64,000 bases of DNA from contig CAVSWP010000004.1 in NCBI GenBank assembly GCA_963731665.1, positions 1-64,000 on the forward strand. The letters run 5' to 3'. A program made the position numbers and the translations under genes. Shown here piece by piece: positions 16,891-24,470 of this stretch (within the stretch, counting starts at the first letter, position 1; each line of letters begins with the position of its first letter). Source of the stretch: Chersky-840 sp035604715. Its GTDB lineage: Bacteria; Actinomycetota; Acidimicrobiia; Acidimicrobiales; UBA8190. The notes beneath the pieces were generated by a model, which ran no database searches, was not told the DNA's origin, and saw only the letters and a list, made by a program, of their open reading frames with translations.

Positions 16891-18447
16891 ATGACAGGTT
16901 TGCCCCCGTCTCCCACCGAGCCCCACTCCGGGTCCCGTCCGACGCGCTACGTGTCGTCGGGCATGGTGCTGGCTCTGGTGTGCGTCGGGCAGTTCATGGT
17001 GGTGCTCGACCTCTCCATCGTCAACGTCGCGCTCCCGTCGATGCAGCGCGACCTGAGCTTCAGCACACCCGGGTTGCAATGGGTGGTCAATGCCTACGCG
17101 CTCGCCTTCGGAGGCTTCTTGCTCCTTGGGGGTCGCGCCGCCGATCTCTTCGGACGCCGCCGCATCTTCATGCTCGGCCTCGTGCTGTTCGCCGGCGCCA
17201 GCCTGGTGTGCGCCGTGGCCCAGAACCAGTTCATGCTGGTGGGGGCGCGTGCCCTGCAGGGCCTGGGTGCCGCCGTGCTGTCCCCGGCCACGCTGACCAT
17301 CCTCACCATGACGTTCCGGGCGCCGGCCGAACGATCCCGTGCCCTGGGGATCTGGAGCGCCATGGCCGCCGTGGGCGGCGCGTCGGGGGCGCTGCTGGGA
17401 GGGATCCTCACCGACCTGCTGTCGTGGCGGTGGATCTTCTACATCAACATCCCCATCGCCGCCGCCGCTCTGGTGGCGGCCCGTATCGTGCTGACCGAGA
17501 CCCGGGCCGAGGGGGAGCGCCCGCCGCTCGACGTTCCCGGGGCGATCGCCGTGACCGGGGGGCTCGTCGCCCTGGTGTACGCGGTCGCCGGCACGAGCAC
17601 GCACGCCTGGTCCTCGGCTGCCACCGTGGTGCCCCTGCTCGTCTCGGGCGCGTGCCTGGCGGCCTTCGTGGTGATCGAGGCCAAGATCGCCCGGGCGCCG
17701 CTCATGCCCTTCGCCCTGTTTCGCTCCCGAGGACTCAGTGCGGCCAACCTCGCCATGTTCTTCGCGGGCGGCGCCATGTTCTCCATGTGGTTCTTCATCT
17801 CGCTGTACCTGCAGGACGTGCTGCGGTTCTCGCCGCTCGTGACGGGTGTGGGCTTCCTACCCCAGACGGCGGCCATCGCCATCGGCGCCCAGGTCAGCGG
17901 GCGGCTCGTTCCTCGCTACGGTGCCCGCCTGCCCCTGTTGACGGGGATCCTCCTCAGCTCCTCGGGCCTCGAGTGGCTGTCGCGGGCCGGGCCCACCGGC
18001 TCGTACTGGGGATCGGTGTTCGGGGGAGCCACCCTGGCCACCTTCGGCATGGGGCTCGCCATCACCCCGCTCGCCTTCGCCGCCACCGCCGGGGTGGCAC
18101 CCACCCAAGCCGGACTGGCCTCGGGCGTCCTCAACACCAGCCGTCAGATCGGCGCGTCGACGGCCCTGGCCGCCCTGGCCACCATCGCCGCCGACCGGAC
18201 CCACGCGTTGCTCGCCTCTTCGGGCGGACAGGCGGTGGCGGTGTCGCGCCGCCACCTCGACTCCGCCCTGACGGCGGGATACTCACGGGGCTTCACCGTG
18301 GCCGCGCTCATCGCGGCGTGCGGCGTGGTGGCGGGGCTGTTCGTGCCGCGCCAGGCGAAGCCGCCCTCCGGTGGGGGCGCGCCGCCGACTCCCGAAGCGC
18401 CGCCGGTGATGGAGACCGTGCCCGCCGCCGTCGAGCCCGAGGGCTGA
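16891..18447 (+). CDS. DHA2-family MFS drug:H+ antiporter (EmrB/QacA-like)
   Basis: 518 residues, 14 predicted helices. Helix 1 region has F-M-V-V-L-D-L-S-I-V-N-V-A-L-P, the motif D1 of 14-helix antiporters; loop 2-3 has G-G-R-A-A-D-L-F-G-R-R-R; helix 5 carries motif C-like G-G-A-S-G-A-L-L-G-G-I-L-T-D. Such proteins export diverse hydrophobic or cationic compounds. The C-terminal 45 residues are a Pro/Ala-rich cytosolic tail. A CATCAT sequence ends 6 nt before the ATG and may be a weak -10. A second DHA2 gene lies at 42404-43918. Confidence 0.85.
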   Translation: MTGLPPSPTEPHSGSRPTRYVSSGMVLALVCVGQFMVVLDLSIVNVALPSMQRDLSFSTPGLQWVVNAYALAFGGFLLLGGRAADLFGRRRIFMLGLVLFAGASLVCAVAQNQFMLVGARALQGLGAAVLSPATLTILTMTFRAPAERSRALGIWSAMAAVGGASGALLGGILTDLLSWRWIFYINIPIAAAALVAARIVLTETRAEGERPPLDVPGAIAVTGGLVALVYAVAGTSTHAWSSAATVVPLLVSGACLAAFVVIEAKIARAPLMPFALFRSRGLSAANLAMFFAGGAMFSMWFFISLYLQDVLRFSPLVTGVGFLPQTAAIAIGAQVSGRLVPRYGARLPLLTGILLSSSGLEWLSRAGPTGSYWGSVFGGATLATFGMGLAITPLAFAATAGVAPTQAGLASGVLNTSRQIGASTALAALATIAADRTHALLASSGGQAVAVSRRHLDSALTAGYSRGFTVAALIAACGVVAGLFVPRQAKPPSGGGAPPTPEAPPVMETVPAAVEPEG

Positions 18448-18472
18448 CGCGGGGCGTCGACCGGCGACGGCG

Positions 18473-20218
18473 TCAGTCGAACTGACGCCAGTTGGCGACC
18501 GAGGGCTCGGTGGACGACGCTGGGCCGGCGCCGAAGAGCGAAAAGACGTTCTCCATCATGCGCCACAGCACCGGTGTGACCCCGGGGATGGCGGGGAACA
18601 CGATGTTGGGGTCGATGCGCGGGGCGTTCGAGAGCCGGCACACGAACATCGCCGACCCGGTGGCGAGCACCCCACCGCCCCCCGCCGCGCTGTAGTAGGT
18701 CATGTCGGACACCCGGCCGCGCCCGCGGTTGGCCACCGGCGAGTGCGCCAGGATGCTGACGTTGCCGGGTGGACCGAGCGCCGGCTCGTAGCAGTCGTAC
18801 TCTCCCTCGACCACCTGGGACAGGTGTTGGCCGGCGACCAGTCCCGTGCCCTGGAAGACCCACGAGCCGGGGTCGACGACCACCATGTCCGCCTTGGCAT
18901 CGACGTCGGAGTACTGCGATCCCACGAGCTGCTGCTCGGGTCGCGGCACGGGCCCGTCGGGCCAGTTGGAGGTGACCTCGGCGGGGTCGATCCCCCACAG
19001 CGGGTCCTCCTTGGCGAGGTCGGTCTTGTAGCACACCTGGTGGCGATCGAGGCCGAGGGGCGAAGGCTCGAGGCGGATATGGCGGTACACGGCGTTGGCC
19101 CCCAGGAAGGCCAGGTTCACGCCCTGGGTCACGGCCTCGGCCGCGCCGTCGCGCATGGCGCTCGACCAGTACTCGTCATGACCGAGACTGAACAGGCAGT
19201 GGTGGCGGGCCAGGCGCTCGGGGACCTGATGCAGGTCGATGTCGGTGAAGTAGGTGACGTCGAGACCCAGGCGTTCGGCCAGGAAGATCAGCGGGAACTC
19301 GTTCCCCGTGAAGTCGGGAGCCCCCCACCCCCTCTGGTCGTAGGGGCGGTCGAAGGAGACCACCCGGGACCGGTTGACCGCGCCGGTCTCGCCGATGCGC
19401 ACCGTTCCCGGCCCGACGTACAGGCTCCGGTTTCCGTAGGCGTTGTAGGCCTGCCATGTGGTCACCGAATGCATGATGGCGAAGGCCGAGGTGCTGTCGT
19501 CGTCGCGCACACACAGCGGGATGTACCCCGCCGTCGACCCGTTGGCGTTGGTGAGCTTGAAGAGGTACGCGCCCGGAGGCCACGAGGCGTCGATCTCCAC
19601 CTGCACGGTGGGTTGCCACTGGCACTCGACCATGTTCGTGCCCGGCGCCACCGTGAACGGCGGCTGGCTCGTACCGCCCGCCAACGTGTCCGAGCGCCAC
19701 ACCAGACGGCCCCCCAACCCCGCGTAGTACCCCATCCGGTACAGCTCGACGTGGTACGGCACCGGTGGCGGGTCGACGAAGAGCGTCACCTGGTCGCCGC
19801 GCAGCGCGCTCACCCGGTCGGCGTAGCCGTAGATGCGAGTCGTGGCGCTCATGATCCACGCCAGCGTCCCCGGGAGCTGGTTCTCCTCGACGACCCAGTC
19901 CGCCGACGGCACCTCCACGCCGCTGTCCAGGGTCACCGTGTGCACCGAGTCCGCCTCGTGCACGGGGTCGCGTGGCGGCGCCGCCGAGGTCGCCACGCTC
20001 CGATCGGTGTCCCTCGTCGCGCTCCGACGGGCGACGGCGTGGGGGCCGAATTGCTCGCCCAGGTCCCAGGCACCGGCTCCGACCGCCGCCAGGCCCATCC
20101 CGGCGCCCGCGGCCCGCAGGAACCCCCGTCTGGTGAGGGCCGTCTCACGGTGCCTGCCCGAACCCTCGACATCATCCGAGCGGTCAGGAGGAGCTGTCTC
20201 CGGGGATCCGATGGCCAA
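18473..20218 (-). CDS. Tat-exported N,N-dimethylformamidase beta-subunit-like protein
   Basis: 581 residues. T-R-R-G-F-L-R-A-A-G-A-G near residue 31 is a twin-arginine export signal with a hydrophobic stretch after it, so the protein is secreted folded. The mature part matches the large (beta) subunit C-terminal domain of N,N-dimethylformamidase: W-Q-A-Y-N-A-Y-G-N-R-S-L-Y, S-F-D-R-P-Y, then F-L-A-E-R-L-G-L-D-V-T-Y-F-T-D and L-G-H-D-E-Y-W-S, which includes the Fe-coordinating/active-site region. Many such proteins have no known substrate. The start is a TTG at 20218; no ATG or GTG lies in frame before the Tat motif. Its start faces the LexA box at 20240-20253. Confidence 0.75.
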   Translation of the reverse strand: MAIGSPETAPPDRSDDVEGSGRHRETALTRRGFLRAAGAGMGLAAVGAGAWDLGEQFGPHAVARRSATRDTDRSVATSAAPPRDPVHEADSVHTVTLDSGVEVPSADWVVEENQLPGTLAWIMSATTRIYGYADRVSALRGDQVTLFVDPPPVPYHVELYRMGYYAGLGGRLVWRSDTLAGGTSQPPFTVAPGTNMVECQWQPTVQVEIDASWPPGAYLFKLTNANGSTAGYIPLCVRDDDSTSAFAIMHSVTTWQAYNAYGNRSLYVGPGTVRIGETGAVNRSRVVSFDRPYDQRGWGAPDFTGNEFPLIFLAERLGLDVTYFTDIDLHQVPERLARHHCLFSLGHDEYWSSAMRDGAAEAVTQGVNLAFLGANAVYRHIRLEPSPLGLDRHQVCYKTDLAKEDPLWGIDPAEVTSNWPDGPVPRPEQQLVGSQYSDVDAKADMVVVDPGSWVFQGTGLVAGQHLSQVVEGEYDCYEPALGPPGNVSILAHSPVANRGRGRVSDMTYYSAAGGGGVLATGSAMFVCRLSNAPRIDPNIVFPAIPGVTPVLWRMMENVFSLFGAGPASSTEPSVANWRQFD

Positions 20219-20230
20219 AAGACTAAGCCC

Positions 20231-20260
20231 CCGACGTTACGAACACATGTTCGATACCAT
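20231..20260 (+). promoter_or_regulatory. Promoter of the radical SAM gene (-35 CCGACG, -10 TACCAT) spanning the LexA box
   Basis: The -10 TACCAT (20255-20260) ends 6 nt before GTG 20267. A weak -35 CCGACG (20231-20236) sits 18 nt upstream. The LexA-type palindrome fills most of the spacer, so bound repressor would block polymerase. Confidence 0.55.
20240..20253. promoter_or_regulatory. LexA (SOS) box CGAAC-ACAT-GTTCG
   Basis: The 14-mer is a perfect match to the Gram-positive/mycobacterial SOS-box half-sites, CGAAC and GTTCG separated by four bases. It lies in the 48-bp gap between the divergent starts at 20218 and 20267, directly upstream of the -10 box of the radical SAM gene. Because it also abuts a TAACGT hexamer (20239-20234) on the minus strand, it might affect both genes. 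Confidence 0.75.
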
Positions 20261-20266
20261 GGCTCC

Positions 20267-21352
20267 GTGCCCGAGCCCGTGGCCTTCCGGTGGAGAAGGA
20301 GCGACGACGATGGCGGTCAGCCCATGCTGTTCGCCGAGGAGGAGCTCGTCGACCGCCACATCGGGATCGGCGAGTACCGGGGCCTCGAGTTCCTCCACGT
20401 CAACGCGCGGCGCGTGATCAACGAGGTCCCGGCCTCGTCCCGCATGCCGTTTCGCTACACCATCAACGCCTATCGGGGGTGCAGTCACGCGTGCGTGTAC
20501 TGCTTCGCCCGCCCGACCCACGAGTACCTCGGCCTCGGTCTCGGCCAGGACTTCGATCGGAAACTGGTGGTGAAGGTGAACGCCGTGGAGCGGGTGCGGG
20601 CCGAGCTGCGCTCGGCGCGCTGGCACGGCGAGCACATCGCCATGGGCACCAACACCGATCCCTACCAACGCGCCGAAGGCCGCTACCACCTCACCCGGGG
20701 GATCGTCGAGGCCCTCGGTGAGGCGCGCAACCCCTTCTCCATCCTTACCAAGTCCACGCTCATCCTGCGCGACCTCGACCTTCTCGTGGCCGCCGCGGCG
20801 CGTACCGACGTGCAGTGCAACCTGTCCATCGGCACCCTCGACGAACAGGTGTGGAAGGCGACCGAACCGGGCACGCCCCACCCCCGTCGTCGGGTCGAGG
20901 CCGTGCGTCGGCTCAATGACGCCGGCATCCCCACGGGCGTGCTCATGGCTCCGATCATCCCCGGCTGGTCCGATTCGCCCGAACAGCTCGAGGAGGTGGC
21001 CACCGCCTGCGTGGAGGCGGGAGCCGTCTTCGTGACGCCGATCGCCCTCCACCTGCGAAAAGGGGTCAAGGAGCACTTCCTGTCATTCATGGCCCAGCGC
21101 CGTCCCGAGCTGCACGCCGATCTGGCGCGCCGCTACGCCCGCTCGCCCTACCTCTCCCCGGGTGAGCAACAGGCCATCGTGGAACGCGTCCACGCCGTGG
21201 TCGCCCCGCCACGACGTCGTCGCAGCCGCGCCGACACCTTCGGGCATCCTGCGCCCCCGACCTCCGACGCCTCCCACACCGCCGGACGAGAGGTGACCCC
21301 TGGCGCCGAGCAACTCCCACTCCTGACGCCGGACACTCTCGAGCCTGGATGA
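20267..21352 (+). CDS. Rv2578c-type radical SAM protein (spore-photoproduct-lyase-like)
   Basis: 361 residues from GTG 20267. The radical SAM cluster motif is C-S-H-A-C-V-Y-C (C-x3-C-x2-C) near residue 74, preceded by N-A-Y-R-G and followed by F-A-R-P-T-H-E, the signature of the Rv2578c/SplB-like branch. G-T-N-T-D-P-Y-Q near residue 128 is also characteristic. The C-terminal 60 residues are basic and disordered. The family is linked by similarity to DNA-lesion repair, but the reaction is not established. The LexA box in its promoter supports a DNA-damage role; I recall that the M. tuberculosis counterpart Rv2578c is also listed in the SOS regulon. Confidence 0.85.
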   Translation: MPEPVAFRWRRSDDDGGQPMLFAEEELVDRHIGIGEYRGLEFLHVNARRVINEVPASSRMPFRYTINAYRGCSHACVYCFARPTHEYLGLGLGQDFDRKLVVKVNAVERVRAELRSARWHGEHIAMGTNTDPYQRAEGRYHLTRGIVEALGEARNPFSILTKSTLILRDLDLLVAAAARTDVQCNLSIGTLDEQVWKATEPGTPHPRRRVEAVRRLNDAGIPTGVLMAPIIPGWSDSPEQLEEVATACVEAGAVFVTPIALHLRKGVKEHFLSFMAQRRPELHADLARRYARSPYLSPGEQQAIVERVHAVVAPPRRRRSRADTFGHPAPPTSDASHTAGREVTPGAEQLPLLTPDTLEPG

Positions 21353-21391
21353 GCGGGGCGAGGGCGGACGGGGACCTGCCAACATGACCCG

Positions 21392-22171
21392 ATGGGCGCG
21401 CGCCGCAGCAGTGGGGGTACATGGGTGATCGACCTCGACGGGGTGGTGTGGCTCGCCGAGGAGCCCATCGCGGGGTCGGCGAACGCCGTGGCGCGACTGC
21501 GCCAGGCGGGACACGGCGTGGTGTTCGCCACCAACAACGCCTCGCCCACCGTGGCCGAGCTGCGTCGTCGCCTGGCCGCTGCCGGCATCGCCGCCACCCC
21601 CGAGGAGATCGTCACTTCGGCCCAGGCCGCCGCCTCCATGCTCGAGCCGGGTTCCACCGCGGTGGTGTGCGCCGACGGAGGGGTGCTCGAGGCTCTCGCC
21701 ACCCGGGGGGTGACCGTCGTGGCCGAAGGTCCCGCCGACGCCGTCGTCGTGGGGTGGACACGGCTTTTCGACTTCGATCTCCTCGCCACCGCGGCCACCG
21801 CCGTGCGGCAGGGAGCCCGGTTCATCGGCACCAATGAGGACGCCACCCACCCCACACCCCGTGGGTTGCTGCCGGGATCGGGAGCGATCCTGGCAGCGGT
21901 GGCCACCGCCGCGCAGGCCAACCCCGAGGTCGCCGGCAAGCCGCACGACGCCATGGTGGCGCTCCTGCGGGCCCGGGCCCCCGACGTGGTGCTCGTGGTG
22001 GGCGACCGGCCGGCCACCGACGGCGCCCTGGCGCGCCGCCTCGGGGTCCCGTTCGCACTGGTGCGGACAGGGGTGACGTCCGATGGCCGCGAGCCGATCG
22101 TCGTCCAGCCCGACGAGGAAGAAGCCGACCTGGCGGCCCTCGTGGCGCGCCACCTCGACGGCACCGAGTGA
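21392..22171 (+). CDS. HAD-IIA phosphatase (NagD/Rv1692-like)
   Basis: 259 residues. Motif I is V-I-D-L-D-G-V-V-W near residue 12 (two catalytic Asp), motif II is F-A-T-N-N-A-S near residue 46, motif III Lys is in G-K-P-H-D-A-M, and motif IV is V-V-G-D-R-P-A-T-D-G near residue 205. The small C2-type cap lies between motifs II and III. Its position just before tlyA matches Rv1692 of M. tuberculosis, reported as a glycerol-3-phosphate phosphatase; function here is inferred from synteny. CAACAT ends 6 nt before the ATG and could be a weak -10. Confidence 0.85.
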   Translation: MGARRSSGGTWVIDLDGVVWLAEEPIAGSANAVARLRQAGHGVVFATNNASPTVAELRRRLAAAGIAATPEEIVTSAQAAASMLEPGSTAVVCADGGVLEALATRGVTVVAEGPADAVVVGWTRLFDFDLLATAATAVRQGARFIGTNEDATHPTPRGLLPGSGAILAAVATAAQANPEVAGKPHDAMVALLRARAPDVVLVVGDRPATDGALARRLGVPFALVRTGVTSDGREPIVVQPDEEEADLAALVARHLDGTE

Positions 22172-22195
22172 CGCTCTCAAAAGGACATGGCGCCC

Positions 22196-22224
22196 TTGCC
22201 GCTCCCTTGAGAGGGCCGTAGCGT
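22196..22224 (+). promoter_or_regulatory. Promoter TTGCCG-17-TAGCGT before the histone-tailed protein
   Basis: The -35 TTGCCG (22196-22201) and -10 TAGCGT (22219-22224) are separated by exactly 17 nt. The -10 ends 6 nt before ATG 22231. This is the best full promoter I found in the window and predicts a leaderless mRNA. Confidence 0.6.
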
Positions 22225-22230
22225 GGCCCC

Positions 22231-22695
22231 ATGACTGAGAACGATGGACTGCGGCGCTACGTCGAAGCCGCCACCACACTCACGCAGATCACGCGTTCGC
22301 GAGCCGAGGAGCTGGTGCGTGACCTGATCAAGGCGGGCGAGCTCGAGCGCCACCGGGCGCAGGACTGGGTCGAGGACCTCGTGAAGGCCAGCCGCGAGCG
22401 TTCGGAAGCGCTCGTCTCCACCGTACGAGGCGAGGTGCGACAGCAGCTCAAGGAGCTCGGGCTCACCAACGTCGACGAACTCGCCAAGAAGGTGGCCGAA
22501 GTCCTGGCCCGCACGCAGGCGGCGGGGCGCAACGCCACCCACCGATCCGGCAAGGGCGCCAAGGGTGCCAAGAAGGCGGGACCGAAGAAGACAGCACCCA
22601 AGAAGGCCGGCTCCGCCAAGGGCACGACGGGCAAGGCCTCGGGAGCGAAGAAGGCCGGGGCGAAGAAGGCCGGGGCGAAGAAGGCGGGCGCCTGA
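22231..22695 (+). CDS. Phasin-like helical protein with histone H1-like Lys/Ala tail
   Basis: 154 residues in two parts. Residues 1-95 are amphipathic helices (Y-V-E-A-A-T-T-L-T-Q-I-T-R-S-R-A, then E-L-V-R-D-L-I-K-A-G-E) resembling the phasin-like domain of PhaF/PhaI-type granule proteins and actinobacterial relatives. Residues 100-154 are almost only Lys, Ala, Gly, Pro and Thr with A-K-K-A-G and P-K-K repeats, as in histone H1 or the PhaF tail, and should bind DNA non-specifically. This suggests a nucleoid-associated or granule-tethering protein. M. tuberculosis also has a small gene (Rv1693) in this slot, but I cannot say whether it is related. It starts from its own strong promoter. Confidence 0.7.
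   Translation: MTENDGLRRYVEAATTLTQITRSRAEELVRDLIKAGELERHRAQDWVEDLVKASRERSEALVSTVRGEVRQQLKELGLTNVDELAKKVAEVLARTQAAGRNATHRSGKGAKGAKKAGPKKTAPKKAGSAKGTTGKASGAKKAGAKKAGAKKAGA
22648..22692 (+). repeat. Three tandem 15-bp units encoding KKAGA
   Basis: Units at 22648, 22663 and 22678 each encode Lys-Lys-Ala-Gly-Ala; the first two are identical and the third differs by synonymous changes. They form the end of the histone-like tail and could change copy number by slippage. Confidence 0.8.
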
Positions 22696-22706
22696 CTCCC
22701 GCACGG

Positions 22707-23585
22707 GTGCGTCGCAGGCTCGACACCGAGCTCGTGCGGCGAGGGCTGGCCGTCTCACGCGAAGGCGCGCGGGCCCTGGTGGAACAAGGGGCGGTGTTGG
22801 TGGGGGGCTCGCTCGCCGACAAGCCGGCGCGCCTGGTGGCGGAATCCGAGCCCGTGGTGGTCGTCGACCCCGCCGCTCGACGATTCGTGTCGCGCGGCGG
22901 CGAGAAGCTCGATGCCGCCCTCAGCCGATTCGTCATTGCCGTCTCGGGCCGTCGGTGCCTCGACGCCGGTGCTTCCACGGGGGGGTTCACCGACTGCCTG
23001 CTGCGTCGGGGGGCATCCCAAGTGGTCGCCGTGGACGTCGGACACGGGCAGCTCGACGCCTCGTTGCGCCAGGACCCCCGGGTGGAGGTCCGGGAAAGGA
23101 CCAACATCCGAGGCCTGGAACTCCGCGAGCTCGACGGGCTGCGGTTCGAGGTCGTGGTGGCCGACCTGTCGTTCATCTCCCTGGTCACGGTGGCGCCGGT
23201 CCTGGCCGGCGACCTGGCCGACCCCGGCGCCGACATCGTGGTGCTGGTGAAGCCCCAGTTCGAGGCCGGCCGGGCCGAGGTGGGTCGGGGCAAGGGAGTC
23301 ATCCGCCGCCCCGAGGTCCGCCGGGCCGCGCTCGAGCGCGTGGCCTCCGCCTTCGCGTCGCAACGAGCCACCATCATGGGGGCCATGGCGTCACCCCTCC
23401 TCGGCCCGGCCGGCAACGCAGAATTCTTCGTGCATGCCCGGGCCCACGCGGCACCCGAGGACGGAGTGCCCGAGGACAGAGTGCCCGAGGACGGCGCCCC
23501 CCGAGAGCCCGACACCTTGGCGGCAATGCTCGACGCCGCGCTGGACGAAGCCCCGGATACACGCCACGTCCCCGAGGCCCGGTAG
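22707..23585 (+). CDS. tlyA: TlyA family rRNA (cytidine-2'-O)-methyltransferase
   Basis: 292 residues, GTG start 11 nt after the preceding stop. An N-terminal S4 RNA-binding domain (residues 1-60) is followed by an FtsJ-like methyltransferase: S-R-G-G-E-K-L-D-A-A-L holds the first catalytic Lys, D-A-G-A-S-T-G-G-F-T-D-C-L is the SAM loop near residue 93, V-A-D-L-S-F-I-S gives the Asp, and L-V-K-P-Q-F-E the second Lys plus Glu. TlyA 2'-O-methylates 16S and 23S rRNA and its loss gives capreomycin resistance in mycobacteria. The C-terminus has an odd acidic extension built from P-E-D-G repeats, absent from the usual ~270-residue proteins. Confidence 0.92.
   Translation: MRRRLDTELVRRGLAVSREGARALVEQGAVLVGGSLADKPARLVAESEPVVVVDPAARRFVSRGGEKLDAALSRFVIAVSGRRCLDAGASTGGFTDCLLRRGASQVVAVDVGHGQLDASLRQDPRVEVRERTNIRGLELRELDGLRFEVVVADLSFISLVTVAPVLAGDLADPGADIVVLVKPQFEAGRAEVGRGKGVIRRPEVRRAALERVASAFASQRATIMGAMASPLLGPAGNAEFFVHARAHAAPEDGVPEDRVPEDGAPREPDTLAAMLDAALDEAPDTRHVPEAR
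23451..23495 (+). repeat. Three tandem 15-bp units in the tlyA 3' end
   Basis: Units starting at 23451, 23466 and 23481 encode A-P-E-D-G, V-P-E-D-R and V-P-E-D-G. They lie outside the catalytic fold. Confidence 0.75.
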
Positions 23586-23590
23586 ACACG

Positions 23591-24454
23591 GTGTCGACGA
23601 TCGCCTTCGTCGTCCACCCCGAACGACCCGAAGCCCACGAGATCGCCCGACAGGCCACGGCGTGGCTCGAAGCGCGCGGCCACCGCGCCGTGCAGGTGAA
23701 CGATCCGCCGCCCCCCGGCGACGCCGACGACGGCCCGGCGGGACCGGGACTCGGCGGCGCCATCGACCTGGCGGTGAGCCTCGGGGGAGACGGCACCATG
23801 CTCCGGACCGTGGCGCTGGCGTGTGCGCACGGCGTTCCCGTCCTGGGCGTCAACCTGGGGCGTCTCGGCTACCTCACCGAGATCGAGCCCGCCGGGCTCG
23901 AACAAGCGCTGCAACGTTTCCTCGCCGGCGACTACAGCGTCGAGGAGCGCATCACGCTCGAGGTCACGGTGGAACGCGCCGGCACCGACGACCCCGGGCA
24001 CGGCCGACGGGTGGTCGTGCTCAACGAAGCGGTGGTGGAGAAGACGGTGCCCGGCCACACCATCCGGGTGGCAGCCTCCATCGCGGGACGGCCGTTCGTC
24101 ACCTATGCGGCCGACGGGCTTCTGGTGGCCACGCCGACAGGCTCGACGGCCTACAACCTCTCCGCCCGCGGCCCGATTCTCAGCCCGGGGCTCCGGGCGG
24201 TGGTGCTGACACCGGTGTCGCCGCACATGCTCTTCGACCGTCCTCTTGTCCTCGATCCCGAACAGTGGGTCCGGCTGGAGCTGATCGGGCCCGGTCCGGC
24301 GGTGCTCGTCCTCGACGGGCAGAGCTCGGACTCCCTGCGACCCGGTGACGCCGTGGTGTGCCGAGTGGGCCCCTCACCCGCCTGCCTGGTCACCTTCGGG
24401 CCTCGCGACTTCTTCTCGATCCTGCGCGCCAGGTTCCACCTGGCGGGCCGCTGA
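23591..24454 (+). CDS. nadK: NAD kinase
   Basis: 287 residues from GTG 23591, 5 nt after the tlyA stop. Hallmarks are L-G-G-D-G-T-M-L near residue 62, V-N-L-G-R-L-G-Y-L-T-E-I near residue 87, and A-T-P-T-G-S-T-A-Y-N-L-S-A near residue 182, which bind ATP/polyphosphate and NAD. The enzyme makes NADP+ in the cytosol. The tlyA-nadK-recN order is the same as Rv1694-Rv1695-Rv1696, and the genes are close enough to be one transcript. Confidence 0.93.
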   Translation: MSTIAFVVHPERPEAHEIARQATAWLEARGHRAVQVNDPPPPGDADDGPAGPGLGGAIDLAVSLGGDGTMLRTVALACAHGVPVLGVNLGRLGYLTEIEPAGLEQALQRFLAGDYSVEERITLEVTVERAGTDDPGHGRRVVVLNEAVVEKTVPGHTIRVAASIAGRPFVTYAADGLLVATPTGSTAYNLSARGPILSPGLRAVVLTPVSPHMLFDRPLVLDPEQWVRLELIGPGPAVLVLDGQSSDSLRPGDAVVCRVGPSPACLVTFGPRDFFSILRARFHLAGR

Positions 24455-24470
24455 CGGAGCCCACGATGCC

